A DNA stretch of 64,000 nt from Bin80 sp965261255 (GTDB taxonomy: Bacteria; Bacteroidota; Rhodothermia; Rhodothermales; Bin80). Shown in pieces: positions 1 through 7,751 of this stretch. The stretch spans positions 2,356,001-2,420,000 of the forward strand of contig CBDHCQ010000004.1 in NCBI GenBank assembly GCA_965261255.1, given 5' to 3'. Below the pieces are notes generated by a model, which worked only from the letters and a program-made list of their open reading frames with translations, had not been told where the DNA came from and did not search any database. The translations under genes and the position numbers were made by a program. Numbering within the stretch: the stretch's first letter is position 1; each line of letters begins with the position of its first letter.

Positions 1-1
1 T

Positions 2-33
2 CTGGGACACTAATCCGATCGATCTGGGACACT
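2..33 (-). repeat. IS21 left-end terminal repeats
   Basis: Read on the minus strand, positions 33 to 12 form one 22-bp unit (GTGTCCCAGATCGATCGG followed by ATTA) and 11 to 2 begin a second unit. These are inverted copies of the units at the right end (2540-2672). The array is probably longer but is cut by the window start. Confidence 0.85.
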
Positions 34-151
34 TTATGTGCGGGGGATTTGTGGAGTTGCTGTGGTGTATGCGCGCGCATCAGGCATTGATTTTCGATCT
101 TCCTGTCGGCGTTACCTTCTTCGCTTTATCTAACCCAAATTGCGAGGAATC

Positions 152-1696
152 ATGCCAACCAAACGCGTACCGATGAAGAAGGTGAAGCGAATTTTAGAAT
201 TACATTTTGTTGCGAACCTTTCGGTTCGCGCGATTGCCCGGAGTGTGGGGGTGAGTCGTAGCTCCGTGTCCCGGATTCTGGAACGAGTGCGGGTCACGAA
301 GGTGACCTGGCCTCTGCCCGCTGCGGTGACGGATGCGAAGCTGGAGGCGTTGCTCTATCCCGTCACGGCTCGTGGGGGATCGGCCGCCCGCCCGGTCCCG
401 AACTGGGTGGAGGTCCGTAAGCAACTGGCCACCCACCGGTCCCTGACGTTGTTTCAACTCTGGACGGAATATATCGAGGCCAACCCGACGGGGTACCAGT
501 ACAGTCATTTTTGCGATCTCTATCGAAGCTGGCGGGGCGCTCAGGTGGATCCGGTGATGCGCCTGACGCACAAGGCGGGGGAACGCTTGTTTGTAGATTA
601 TTCTGGCAAGAAGCCGTCTGTGGTGGATCCGCACACGGGCGAGGAGCGCCGGGTGGAGCTGTTTGTTGCCGCACTGGGGGCCTCGGGGTATCTGTATGCG
701 GAGGCCACCGAGACCCAATCGACAGCGGACTTCTGCGGGTCCATTCGTCGGACCTTTGAGTTTCTGGATGGGGTTCCCCGTCTGATTGTGCCGGACAATC
801 TGAAAGCCGCCGTGATTCAATTCAAGAAGGACGATGTCCCCGTTCTGAATGAATCCTTCCGGGATTTGACGGAGCATTACCAGGTAGGCGTGCTTCCTGC
901 CCGTCCTCAAAAGCCTCGGGATAAGGGAAAAGTTGAGAGCAGTGTTTTGATGCTTCAGCGTCGGATTCTGGGTGCGCTGCGAGCGGTAATGTTTACGAGT
1001 CTTGCCGAGCTTAATGCCGCGATTCTGGAACAGGTTCGGGACCTCAATCACGCCCCGTTCCAGAAGATGGACACCTCCCGTCAGCGTATGTTTGAAGAAC
1101 TGGACCGACCGGCGCTGCGTCCATTGCCCACCGAGCCCTACGAGTATGGACAGTGGACGGACAAGCGGAAAGTCGCCTTCAATTATCACATCCAGATTGA
1201 GAAACACTTTTACAGTGTTCCTTATCAATACGTCGGCAGTTATGTCCGTGCGCGGATTCAAGCAAAGATCGTGGAGATCTATCGTCATCAGCGACGAATT
1301 GCGTCTCATGTGCGGGATCGGGCCTCGGGCAAATACACCACCAATCGTGCGCACATGCCGAAGAATCACATAGAGTATGGCGATTGGCCGCCGTCGCGGT
1401 TTGTGAATTGGGCCAAAAAGATTGGTCCCTCTACGCGTGCCCTCATTGAGGAGAATCTGGCCTCAGCCCAGGTTCCAGCGCAGATGTATTCCCGCTGTAT
1501 GGGAATTCTAAAACTGGAACGTACGTATGGTCAGGCCACGCTGGAACGGGCGTGCGAGCTTGCACTTGCACGAGAAACCTTGAACTCGGCTGCAATCCGA
1601 CGACTGGTCAAGCGGATCGCGGTTGAAGTGCATCCGTCTCCATCCCCACCCATTGCACATGAGAACCTTCGGGGTGCCAACTATTATTCATCTTAA
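152..1696 (+). CDS. istA: IS21-family transposase IstA
   Basis: DDE/RNase H-fold transposase that carries out strand cleavage and transfer for the IS21 element, working with the IstB ATPase. An N-terminal helix-turn-helix (about residues 15-45, containing RAIARSVGVSRSSVSRIL) is followed by the rve catalytic core. Its triad is visible as D149 (LFVDYSGK), D215 (IVPDNLKAA) and E262 (DKGKVESSV), and a basic Mu-transposase-like C-terminal region follows. I start at ATG 152, preceded by GCGAGGAAT, rather than at the in-frame TTG at 140. At 514 residues the length is normal for the family. It ends 12 bp before istB, so the two are very likely cotranscribed. Confidence 0.93.
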   Translation: MPTKRVPMKKVKRILELHFVANLSVRAIARSVGVSRSSVSRILERVRVTKVTWPLPAAVTDAKLEALLYPVTARGGSAARPVPNWVEVRKQLATHRSLTLFQLWTEYIEANPTGYQYSHFCDLYRSWRGAQVDPVMRLTHKAGERLFVDYSGKKPSVVDPHTGEERRVELFVAALGASGYLYAEATETQSTADFCGSIRRTFEFLDGVPRLIVPDNLKAAVIQFKKDDVPVLNESFRDLTEHYQVGVLPARPQKPRDKGKVESSVLMLQRRILGALRAVMFTSLAELNAAILEQVRDLNHAPFQKMDTSRQRMFEELDRPALRPLPTEPYEYGQWTDKRKVAFNYHIQIEKHFYSVPYQYVGSYVRARIQAKIVEIYRHQRRIASHVRDRASGKYTTNRAHMPKNHIEYGDWPPSRFVNWAKKIGPSTRALIEENLASAQVPAQMYSRCMGILKLERTYGQATLERACELALARETLNSAAIRRLVKRIAVEVHPSPSPPIAHENLRGANYYSS

Positions 1697-1708
1697 CCGA
1701 ACTTCCAA

Positions 1709-2467
1709 ATGCTCATACATCCAACGATCTCAAAACTGGAACAGATGCGGCTCGGTGGTATGGCTGCGGCCCTGCGGGACCAACTGGATACGCCCGACAT
1801 CGAGGCGATGCCATTCCTGGACCGCCTGGGTCTCATGGTCGACCACGAGGAAGCAGTACGGGGAGACCGGCGGCTTGCCCGGCGGTTGCAGGCCGCCAAA
1901 CTGCGTCTTCCTGCCAGCATGGCGAACCTGGATTACAGCGGAGCTCGCGGCCTGGATCAACGCCTGATGCTCCACCTGGCCAGCTGTCAATGGATCCGCC
2001 GCCAACAAAATGTGATCATTACCGGACCGACCGGAGTCGGCAAAAGCTATGTGGCCTGTGCCTTAGCCCACAAAGCGTGTCTGGAAAACTTCCGAACCCG
2101 ATACACGCGCTTGTCCCGACTCCTGGAAACCCTGCAGATTGCCCGCGAAGAAGGCACCTACCTCAAAACCTTGAAACAGCTCGCCCGCACGGATGTCCTG
2201 GTGCTGGACGATTGGGGACTGCACCGGATTGGTCCGCCGCAACAACGAGACCTGATGGAACTCCTCGATGACCGCTACACCGTGCGATCTACAATTGCAA
2301 CCAGTCAGTATCCCCTGGATCAATGGTATGAAACCATGGAAGACCCGACCCTGGCAGATGCAATCCTGGACCGACTCGTCAACAATGCACACAAAATCCA
2401 GTTGACGGGCGAGTCGATGCGCAAGGTGAAGGGACAACAAGAATTAGAAAAAGAGATAACCCAATGA
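1709..2467 (+). CDS. istB: IS21-family helper ATPase IstB
   Basis: DnaC-like AAA+ ATPase that forms oligomers on target DNA and stimulates the IstA transposase. Walker A is GPTGVGKS (residues 106-113) and Walker B is DVLVLDDWG (about 162-170). The N-terminal helical region resembles the IstB leader that contacts IstA. The length of 252 residues is typical. The gene lies directly downstream of istA, on the same strand and 12 bp away, inside the terminal repeat arrays. No frameshift or missing motif is visible, consistent with a functional transposition module. Confidence 0.93.
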   Translation: MLIHPTISKLEQMRLGGMAAALRDQLDTPDIEAMPFLDRLGLMVDHEEAVRGDRRLARRLQAAKLRLPASMANLDYSGARGLDQRLMLHLASCQWIRRQQNVIITGPTGVGKSYVACALAHKACLENFRTRYTRLSRLLETLQIAREEGTYLKTLKQLARTDVLVLDDWGLHRIGPPQQRDLMELLDDRYTVRSTIATSQYPLDQWYETMEDPTLADAILDRLVNNAHKIQLTGESMRKVKGQQELEKEITQ

Positions 2468-2539
2468 GCCAGACTACCATAACCAGCTACGTACGGGCCA
2501 GCTGCACGACACGCCAAGGAATCCACTTCCTCCAGAATG

Positions 2540-2672
2540 GTGTCCCAGATCGATCGGATTGGTGTCCCAGATCAATCGGATTAGTGTCCCAGATCGATCG
2601 GATTAGTGTCCCAGATCAATCGGATTGGTGTCCCACTTCAAGCGGATTAGGTGTCTCACATCATCGGAATAG
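2540..2672 (+). repeat. IS21 right-end terminal repeat array (six 22-bp units)
   Basis: Four near-identical 22-bp units start at 2540, 2562, 2584 and 2606. They alternate GATCGATCGG and GATCAATCGG after GTGTCCCA. Two decayed units follow at about 2628 and 2651 (GTGTCCCACTTC and GTGTCTCACATC). They are the inverted counterparts of the left-end units and are expected binding sites for the IstA helix-turn-helix. The exact IS boundary probably lies near the fourth to sixth unit. Confidence 0.85.
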
Positions 2673-2778
2673 GCAGGATAGCCGTTGATTTCTATCCCGA
2701 TTGATGCAATAGTGGCAATTAACCACAGTCCTTTCCAGTTTGCATGATAACCGCTGTTTATGTTGTTGACCAGTCTTT

Positions 2779-2890
2779 CAGTATATTCAGATCAAATTGC
2801 CCACCTGAGTATTCCGAGCGAAGTGGGCCACTTCGCTCGCATTGGTGGCTCACTTCGCCCGGAACTGGTGGCTCACTTGGTTGGAATATG
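2779..2890. repeat. Head-to-head IS21-type end arrays with no interior
   Basis: Three ~23-bp units read rightward on the plus strand (2823, 2845, 2868, each starting GTGGCTCACTT or similar). Two related units read leftward on the minus strand (2831 to 2805 and 2804 to 2779, starting GTGGCCCACTTC and GTGGGCAATTTG). The two sets meet in a perfect palindrome at 2815-2839 with arms CGAGCGAAGTGG and CCACTTCGCTCG around one G. Outward-pointing unit arrays are what the two ends of an IS21 element look like, here abutted with nothing between them. The units differ from those of the intact IS upstream, so they come from another IS21-like element. The block ends 73 bp before the Argonaute gene. Confidence 0.6.
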
Positions 2891-2963
2891 CAGGCTGATT
2901 TAATGCCCTAACCACAGAAATGACTAAGACATTAAACTATGGAATTGAAGAGCTTAGAAATCG

Positions 2964-5900
2964 GTGTCTGACGATCCGGTCCCAATAATGAGTGGAGTTC
3001 CAAGTATTACTCTCCCCATTGATGCTTTTGTGAGATCGATAGGCGTCAAACGCGGAATACCTTTTGCTTTTCTAGTCGGGGCAGGTGCTTCAACTAGCTC
3101 GGGTATTCCATCTGCACAGATGTGCATCCGAGAATGGAAAAGTCGCATTTTTCTAACCAACAACCCTGGGCTTGAGGATCAGTTTACTGAGCTCTCGCTG
3201 CCAGGTAACCTCCGGAGGATTCAAGACTGGCTTGATAGACAAGGACGATTTCCGCCGCGGGGAAGTCATGAGGAGTATGGTTTCTATATTCAGGAATGTT
3301 TCCCTATTCCTGAGAACCGACGGGCCTACTTTCAACAAAAAGTGCGCAAGGCCCGTCCAAATGAGGGTTATCAGATACTTTGTCATCTCGCCCAAGAAAA
3401 CCTCATCGGTTCCATTTGGTCAACAAATTTTGACGGCCTTGTCGCTCGTGCAGCAGCATCATTCAATCTAACACCGATTGAAATTGGCATTGATTGTCAA
3501 GAGCGCTTACTACGCTTACCTGCGGAAGGGGAATTACTCTGTATCTCGTTGCATGGCGACTATCGTTATGACGAACTGAAGAATACTCCTGGAGAGTTAC
3601 AATCTTTGGAGAATAGTCTTCGCGAAGCCCTTATTGAAACGGCGGAAAAGACATCGCTGATTGTATCCGGTTATAGTGGACGTGACCAGTCCATAATGAA
3701 TACCCTCCGTCAGGCCTATTCTGTTCCTGGCACAGGCATTCTGTATTGGTGCGGTTATAGAAATACTCGCCCTCCCGACCATGTAGCGGCCCTGATCAGT
3801 TTGGCGCGAGCCAATGGTCGAGAGGCATATTATGTCCCTACAGACGGCTTTGACAATTTGATGCGCCGTCTTGCGCTGCATTGCCTTGAAGGCGAACAAC
3901 GCAATGCAATCCAGCACTCCGTAATCAGTCTCGGGTCTAATGATTTACTTCAACGTGAACCATTCCAGCTACCTCAATCAAGTAGCAACGGTCTGATCAA
4001 GAGCAATGCCTTCGAAATTCGCTGTCCAGAAGAGGTTTTCCAATTTGGCCTCAAAGTATGGCCCTCTCGTACTTGGGCCAGTCTTCGAGAGGCAACAGGC
4101 AATCGGTCACTGGTTGTCGCTCCAGCGCGCGGCAAAGTGCTGGCTCTTGGAAATATTCGGGACATACACGGTACCTTCGGTGAAAATATACAAGGTAGAA
4201 TTGAGCGATCGCCGGTTATTGATAGAGAACTTTCTTATGATGACGGTGCGGTGGTCTCCCTCATGCGTCGGGCGGTAGTACAGTCGATGGCTAAAAGCAC
4301 TGACTTAAAAACCGACGGAGACAAGATAATCTGGCGCCCCCAAAGTAACGAAACCCGCTACAAAAATGCCAAGTATCGCGTTCATGAAGCCGCTTTAATC
4401 TCCCTGAGGAGAATAGGTGATGTCCAGTACTTGGTGCTGAATCCAACTCTTAAGATATTCGATCAGGCGGGTAAACTGCCACCTATTGAAATATCAAACG
4501 CAATCAAGCTACGCATCCTCGGTTACCAACACAATAATAAATTCAACCAGACTATTAATAGCTGGCGTTCTACATTGTTTTCCAACAAGAGATGGACAAA
4601 ATTTGGATTTCCGTTTGGCTCTGAGTCAAGATTTGAATTCCAAGTTCGTAGTTCACCAATTTTCGCCAGAATAGGTTTGCCCTCAATTGGACAAATTTCA
4701 AGGCTACCAGAAAAATTGCTGCAGCATATTAAGCACAGCGGCTTACAGTTACCAGAACCATCGCTCCTGTTCCGCGACAAGACTGGAGCCTCTACCGTCG
4801 AAGCTATTCATCCTATTCATGGAATTGTGAACAATCGTCCGTATGACTATCCATTGACATTGTCGGGACTCTCCTCATCTGTTCGTCTCGGAGTAGTATG
4901 CCCCGAGACCAATAAAAAGCAACTCTATTCCTTCCTTCAATCAATCCACTACCCACACTCTCCAAGTACCAGTGACCGAGATTATCTAATTGATTATCCT
5001 GGCTTTCGGCAAGCATACGGTCTTAAATTCATTTTACCTGAGTTGGATTCGGCTGGCTGGGTTGACTGCCCTGAACCCACCACAGGTGAGTCAGTTCTGG
5101 GATCTCGAGAAGCTGCTGATCTAATAAAAAAATGCATTCAAAGGCTGTCGTCATCGTATATGCCCGATGTAATACTGATATTTGTGCCTGAAAATTGGCT
5201 TCCATTTCGTGGCTACAGTACTGAATTAGAAAGTTTTGACCTGCACAATTTCGTTAAGGCTTTCTGTGTTCAACAGGGCATCGCTACACAGTTTCTCGAG
5301 GGAGATACGCTCTCCAATATGAACAAATGTCGCGTTTGGTGGTGGCTTTCGTTGGCTTTTTATGTCAAGAGTATGCGAACACCATGGCTTCTGGAAAATC
5401 TTGCCGACCGTACGGCCTTTGTTGGTCTTGGATTCAGCATTGATGCCAGCGCCCAACGGGGCCACCAAATTGTACTTGGCTGTAGTCATATATACAGTGG
5501 GCGTGGCGAAGGGCTTCAATACCGACTTAGCAAAATTGAGGACCCTATAATTCGCCGTGGAAACCCTTTTATGTCCAAGGATGATGCGCGTCATGTTGGT
5601 GACAGTATCCGCCAACTCTTTTTTGATACCCATGGAAAACTTCCAGGTCGAGTCGTTCTTCACAAGCGAACGCGGTTTACTAAAGATGAGAGGGAGGGGC
5701 TCAACGATGGCCTTAGTGGGGTAGAACAAATCGACATGCTTGAAATCCAAGTTGACCGCGCACTCCGATACTTGGCTTCTAGGCCTAGAGGAAACGGGGA
5801 GTTTGATGAAGACAATTACCCTGTTGAACGCGGTACTGTATTAAAACTGGACAAATATACTGCTCTGCTCTGGGTTCATGGTGCTACATCAATGCTTCAT

Positions 5901-6149
5901 CCAAGACTCAAATATTACCAAGGGAAAAGACGTATTCCCGCACCACTGACTATTAGACGACATACCGGAGATTCGTCTCTTCAAAAACTTGCAAATGAAA
6001 TTTTGGGACTCTCCAAAATGAATTGGAACACATTTGATTTCTATACAAAACTTCCTGCTACCCTACAATCTTCAGGTGATATTGCAAGGATAGGTTCTTT
6101 GCTCCAGCGATTTGGGCCTAGTTCCTACGATTACCGCCTCTTCATGTAA
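2964..6149 (+). CDS. Single-chain SIR2-APAZ-short Argonaute (SPARSA-type defence protein)
   Basis: Predicted guide-dependent prokaryotic Argonaute fused to a SIR2 NADase effector; in this family, recognition of invader nucleic acid triggers NAD depletion and abortive infection. The SIR2 domain covers about residues 30-310: FLVGAGASTSSGIPSA (37-52), STNFDGLV with N155 and D157, LHGDYRYDE with H198, and VSGYSGRDQSI (234-244). An APAZ-like region (about 345-620) is followed by MID (about 640-810, ending KSMRTPWLL) and PIWI (about 815-1061). The PIWI catalytic residues look lost: the first Asp site reads VGLGFSID, and the usual RDG reads HKRT at 900-903, so slicing is not expected. GTG 2964 is taken as the start; ATG 2988 is an alternative. 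It is slightly more AT-rich than its neighbours by eye and flanked by IS21 ends, suggesting horizontal acquisition. No partner gene precedes it. Confidence 0.86.
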   Translation: MSDDPVPIMSGVPSITLPIDAFVRSIGVKRGIPFAFLVGAGASTSSGIPSAQMCIREWKSRIFLTNNPGLEDQFTELSLPGNLRRIQDWLDRQGRFPPRGSHEEYGFYIQECFPIPENRRAYFQQKVRKARPNEGYQILCHLAQENLIGSIWSTNFDGLVARAAASFNLTPIEIGIDCQERLLRLPAEGELLCISLHGDYRYDELKNTPGELQSLENSLREALIETAEKTSLIVSGYSGRDQSIMNTLRQAYSVPGTGILYWCGYRNTRPPDHVAALISLARANGREAYYVPTDGFDNLMRRLALHCLEGEQRNAIQHSVISLGSNDLLQREPFQLPQSSSNGLIKSNAFEIRCPEEVFQFGLKVWPSRTWASLREATGNRSLVVAPARGKVLALGNIRDIHGTFGENIQGRIERSPVIDRELSYDDGAVVSLMRRAVVQSMAKSTDLKTDGDKIIWRPQSNETRYKNAKYRVHEAALISLRRIGDVQYLVLNPTLKIFDQAGKLPPIEISNAIKLRILGYQHNNKFNQTINSWRSTLFSNKRWTKFGFPFGSESRFEFQVRSSPIFARIGLPSIGQISRLPEKLLQHIKHSGLQLPEPSLLFRDKTGASTVEAIHPIHGIVNNRPYDYPLTLSGLSSSVRLGVVCPETNKKQLYSFLQSIHYPHSPSTSDRDYLIDYPGFRQAYGLKFILPELDSAGWVDCPEPTTGESVLGSREAADLIKKCIQRLSSSYMPDVILIFVPENWLPFRGYSTELESFDLHNFVKAFCVQQGIATQFLEGDTLSNMNKCRVWWWLSLAFYVKSMRTPWLLENLADRTAFVGLGFSIDASAQRGHQIVLGCSHIYSGRGEGLQYRLSKIEDPIIRRGNPFMSKDDARHVGDSIRQLFFDTHGKLPGRVVLHKRTRFTKDEREGLNDGLSGVEQIDMLEIQVDRALRYLASRPRGNGEFDEDNYPVERGTVLKLDKYTALLWVHGATSMLHPRLKYYQGKRRIPAPLTIRRHTGDSSLQKLANEILGLSKMNWNTFDFYTKLPATLQSSGDIARIGSLLQRFGPSSYDYRLFM

Positions 6150-6212
6150 AAGATGGGGATGTCCAGTAGCCGAAGAATATGATCCCCCTTGGATACTTGA
6201 CTTCCCCATAAT

Positions 6213-7673
6213 TCATACTTTTCTGGTATTCAACACCTCCCTGACCCGATCCTGCCACCTCATTAATTCTTGGATTTGAGCCTCACTTAGATTCCCCACA
6301 GGTTGCCTACTATCCCTTAGTTCGTAGCTGAACACCTGGTCTAAGGTTACCTGCCGTCGCTCCCTATGCTCTAATTGCCGTGCCCGACAATAATCTTCCC
6401 ACCTCTTTATTCCCGCCTCATCCAAGACCTGAGGGAAGTTTCGTGCGATATACCTGAAAATCAACGGCCCAACACGCCGATCATTTGATCGGACTGTACG
6501 CCAATCAAAATTCGGTCCTTCTTGCAGAACCTGGTACATCAGAAGTTCATCCTCATCAGAAAAGAAGCCATCGTATATCGCCTCGTCTGGATCCAGCGGA
6601 CGGGAATACCGAAGTCTTTTCTCAGCTGCCTCGTGTTCTAGATACTGATGAAGTGCATGCTGCCGTTCATGGGCTGCATACTCTTGAAGCATTTCATGGC
6701 GCGCTTGTATTTCGGCTTCACTCAACTGCATCCTTGCCAAAATATCGCCAACAGACAGTCCAGGCGAGAGCAAATCTGGCACATTTGACCACCCACATAC
6801 AAACGGAGATTGATTACTCTTGAACGACCGAATAGAACGCCAAGCCATGCGCCTGTCCGCCGGCGTCCACTGTTCAAATGGTTTCAGCAGTGGTCTGGGA
6901 TCATTCGATAAATCAAAACAATAAGTATTGTTACGATTTTGATAATCCAGAGGAGTCAGTAAGGTCGCACAATGTCGGCTCGTGTCTATTTTTCCGACTA
7001 CATAAAGTACCGGCTCAGTTGTGCTCATGATACTCCGCACAGTCTCCTTGAAACGTAATCCCAATGCGTACTCCCACAGATCACGAGCCCGTTCACGTAC
7101 CTGTCTTGCCACAGCTAACATGGCATCCACATCTACCACTGCATCGTGATATGATCCTAGTAACCGACTGTCCACGTTTGCTCTTGACAGCGCCTCTAGC
7201 TTAAAGGATGGCTGCCCATTTTCCTTTCGTGGCCAGTGTTCAAGTGCTTCCGGTCTCAAGAGAAATGCCGCCCGCATCAGCTCCAGTGTGTCCCAATACG
7301 TGTTTCCATCCTTCCACGCCCATGCATAGGGATCACGCAGATTACGATAGAACAGCATCCTGGTCATCTCATGATCGAAACTCATGCCGTTGTATGCCAC
7401 ACTACACGTACCTTTCTTGCTCAATTCAGCATGGATTAATCTGGCAAACTCGCTTTCCGGCACCCCCTCTCCGTGAGCTTGCATTGGCATTATCCCATGT
7501 ACACTGACTGCACCCGGTCCAATGGGACAGTCCAGGCCTGGCTTACACTTGAGCTGAATTCGAGGCCCGATCTCTGCAAGTTCCTCATCCGTCCTTACCC
7601 CGCCAAACTGAACGATGCGATCTCGTCGCACATTCTTCCCCCAAGTTTCATAGTCATACCAGAAAAACTCCAT
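6213..7673 (-). CDS. sbcB: Exodeoxyribonuclease I (SbcB family)
   Basis: 3'-to-5' single-strand DNA exonuclease of the DEDDh class, used in recombination and mismatch repair. It resembles E. coli ExoI along its whole length. The DEDDh residues are visible: D7 and E9 in YDYETWG, D100 in MSFDHEMTR, and H176 and D181 in HDAVVDVDAML. The segment DPYAWAWKDGNTYWDTLELM and the later YDGFFSDEDE and RARNFP-like (IARNFPQVLD) motifs also match ExoI. Length is 486 residues against about 475 in E. coli. It is convergent with the SIR2-Argonaute gene, 63 bp away, and lies upstream of dsbD on the same strand with a 78-bp gap. SbcB is uncommon outside Gammaproteobacteria, so this copy may belong to the same acquired patch. 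Confidence 0.88.
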   Translation of the reverse strand: MEFFWYDYETWGKNVRRDRIVQFGGVRTDEELAEIGPRIQLKCKPGLDCPIGPGAVSVHGIMPMQAHGEGVPESEFARLIHAELSKKGTCSVAYNGMSFDHEMTRMLFYRNLRDPYAWAWKDGNTYWDTLELMRAAFLLRPEALEHWPRKENGQPSFKLEALSRANVDSRLLGSYHDAVVDVDAMLAVARQVRERARDLWEYALGLRFKETVRSIMSTTEPVLYVVGKIDTSRHCATLLTPLDYQNRNNTYCFDLSNDPRPLLKPFEQWTPADRRMAWRSIRSFKSNQSPFVCGWSNVPDLLSPGLSVGDILARMQLSEAEIQARHEMLQEYAAHERQHALHQYLEHEAAEKRLRYSRPLDPDEAIYDGFFSDEDELLMYQVLQEGPNFDWRTVRSNDRRVGPLIFRYIARNFPQVLDEAGIKRWEDYCRARQLEHRERRQVTLDQVFSYELRDSRQPVGNLSEAQIQELMRWQDRVREVLNTRKV

Positions 7674-7751
7674 TCAATTAATACTGATGTGCAATAATCG
7701 GCAGGTCAATATACCTTTAACTCTGATTCTTATATGTCAATCTTCTATGGC

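Larger units (their letters stand above)
1..2650 (+). mobile_element. IS21-family insertion sequence (left end truncated by window edge)
   Basis: Two consecutive genes, an IstA-type DDE transposase and an IstB-type ATPase, lie between outward-facing arrays of a ~22-bp repeat beginning GTGTCCCAGATC. This is the standard IS21 layout (istA-istB with multiple terminal repeats). Both reading frames are open and carry their catalytic motifs, so the element looks intact and possibly active. The left terminal array runs into base 1, so the outer left boundary and any target duplication cannot be seen. The right boundary is set approximately where the repeat units degenerate. Confidence 0.9.

Noticed and set aside
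200..1369. 389-residue antisense frame inside istA
   Set aside because: It lies fully opposite a transposase with all its catalytic motifs, has low-complexity Arg/Leu/His content and no recognisable domain.
2540..2672. CRISPR array
   Set aside because: Units are contiguous 22-bp repeats without spacers, located at an IS21 end and matched by inverted copies at its other end.
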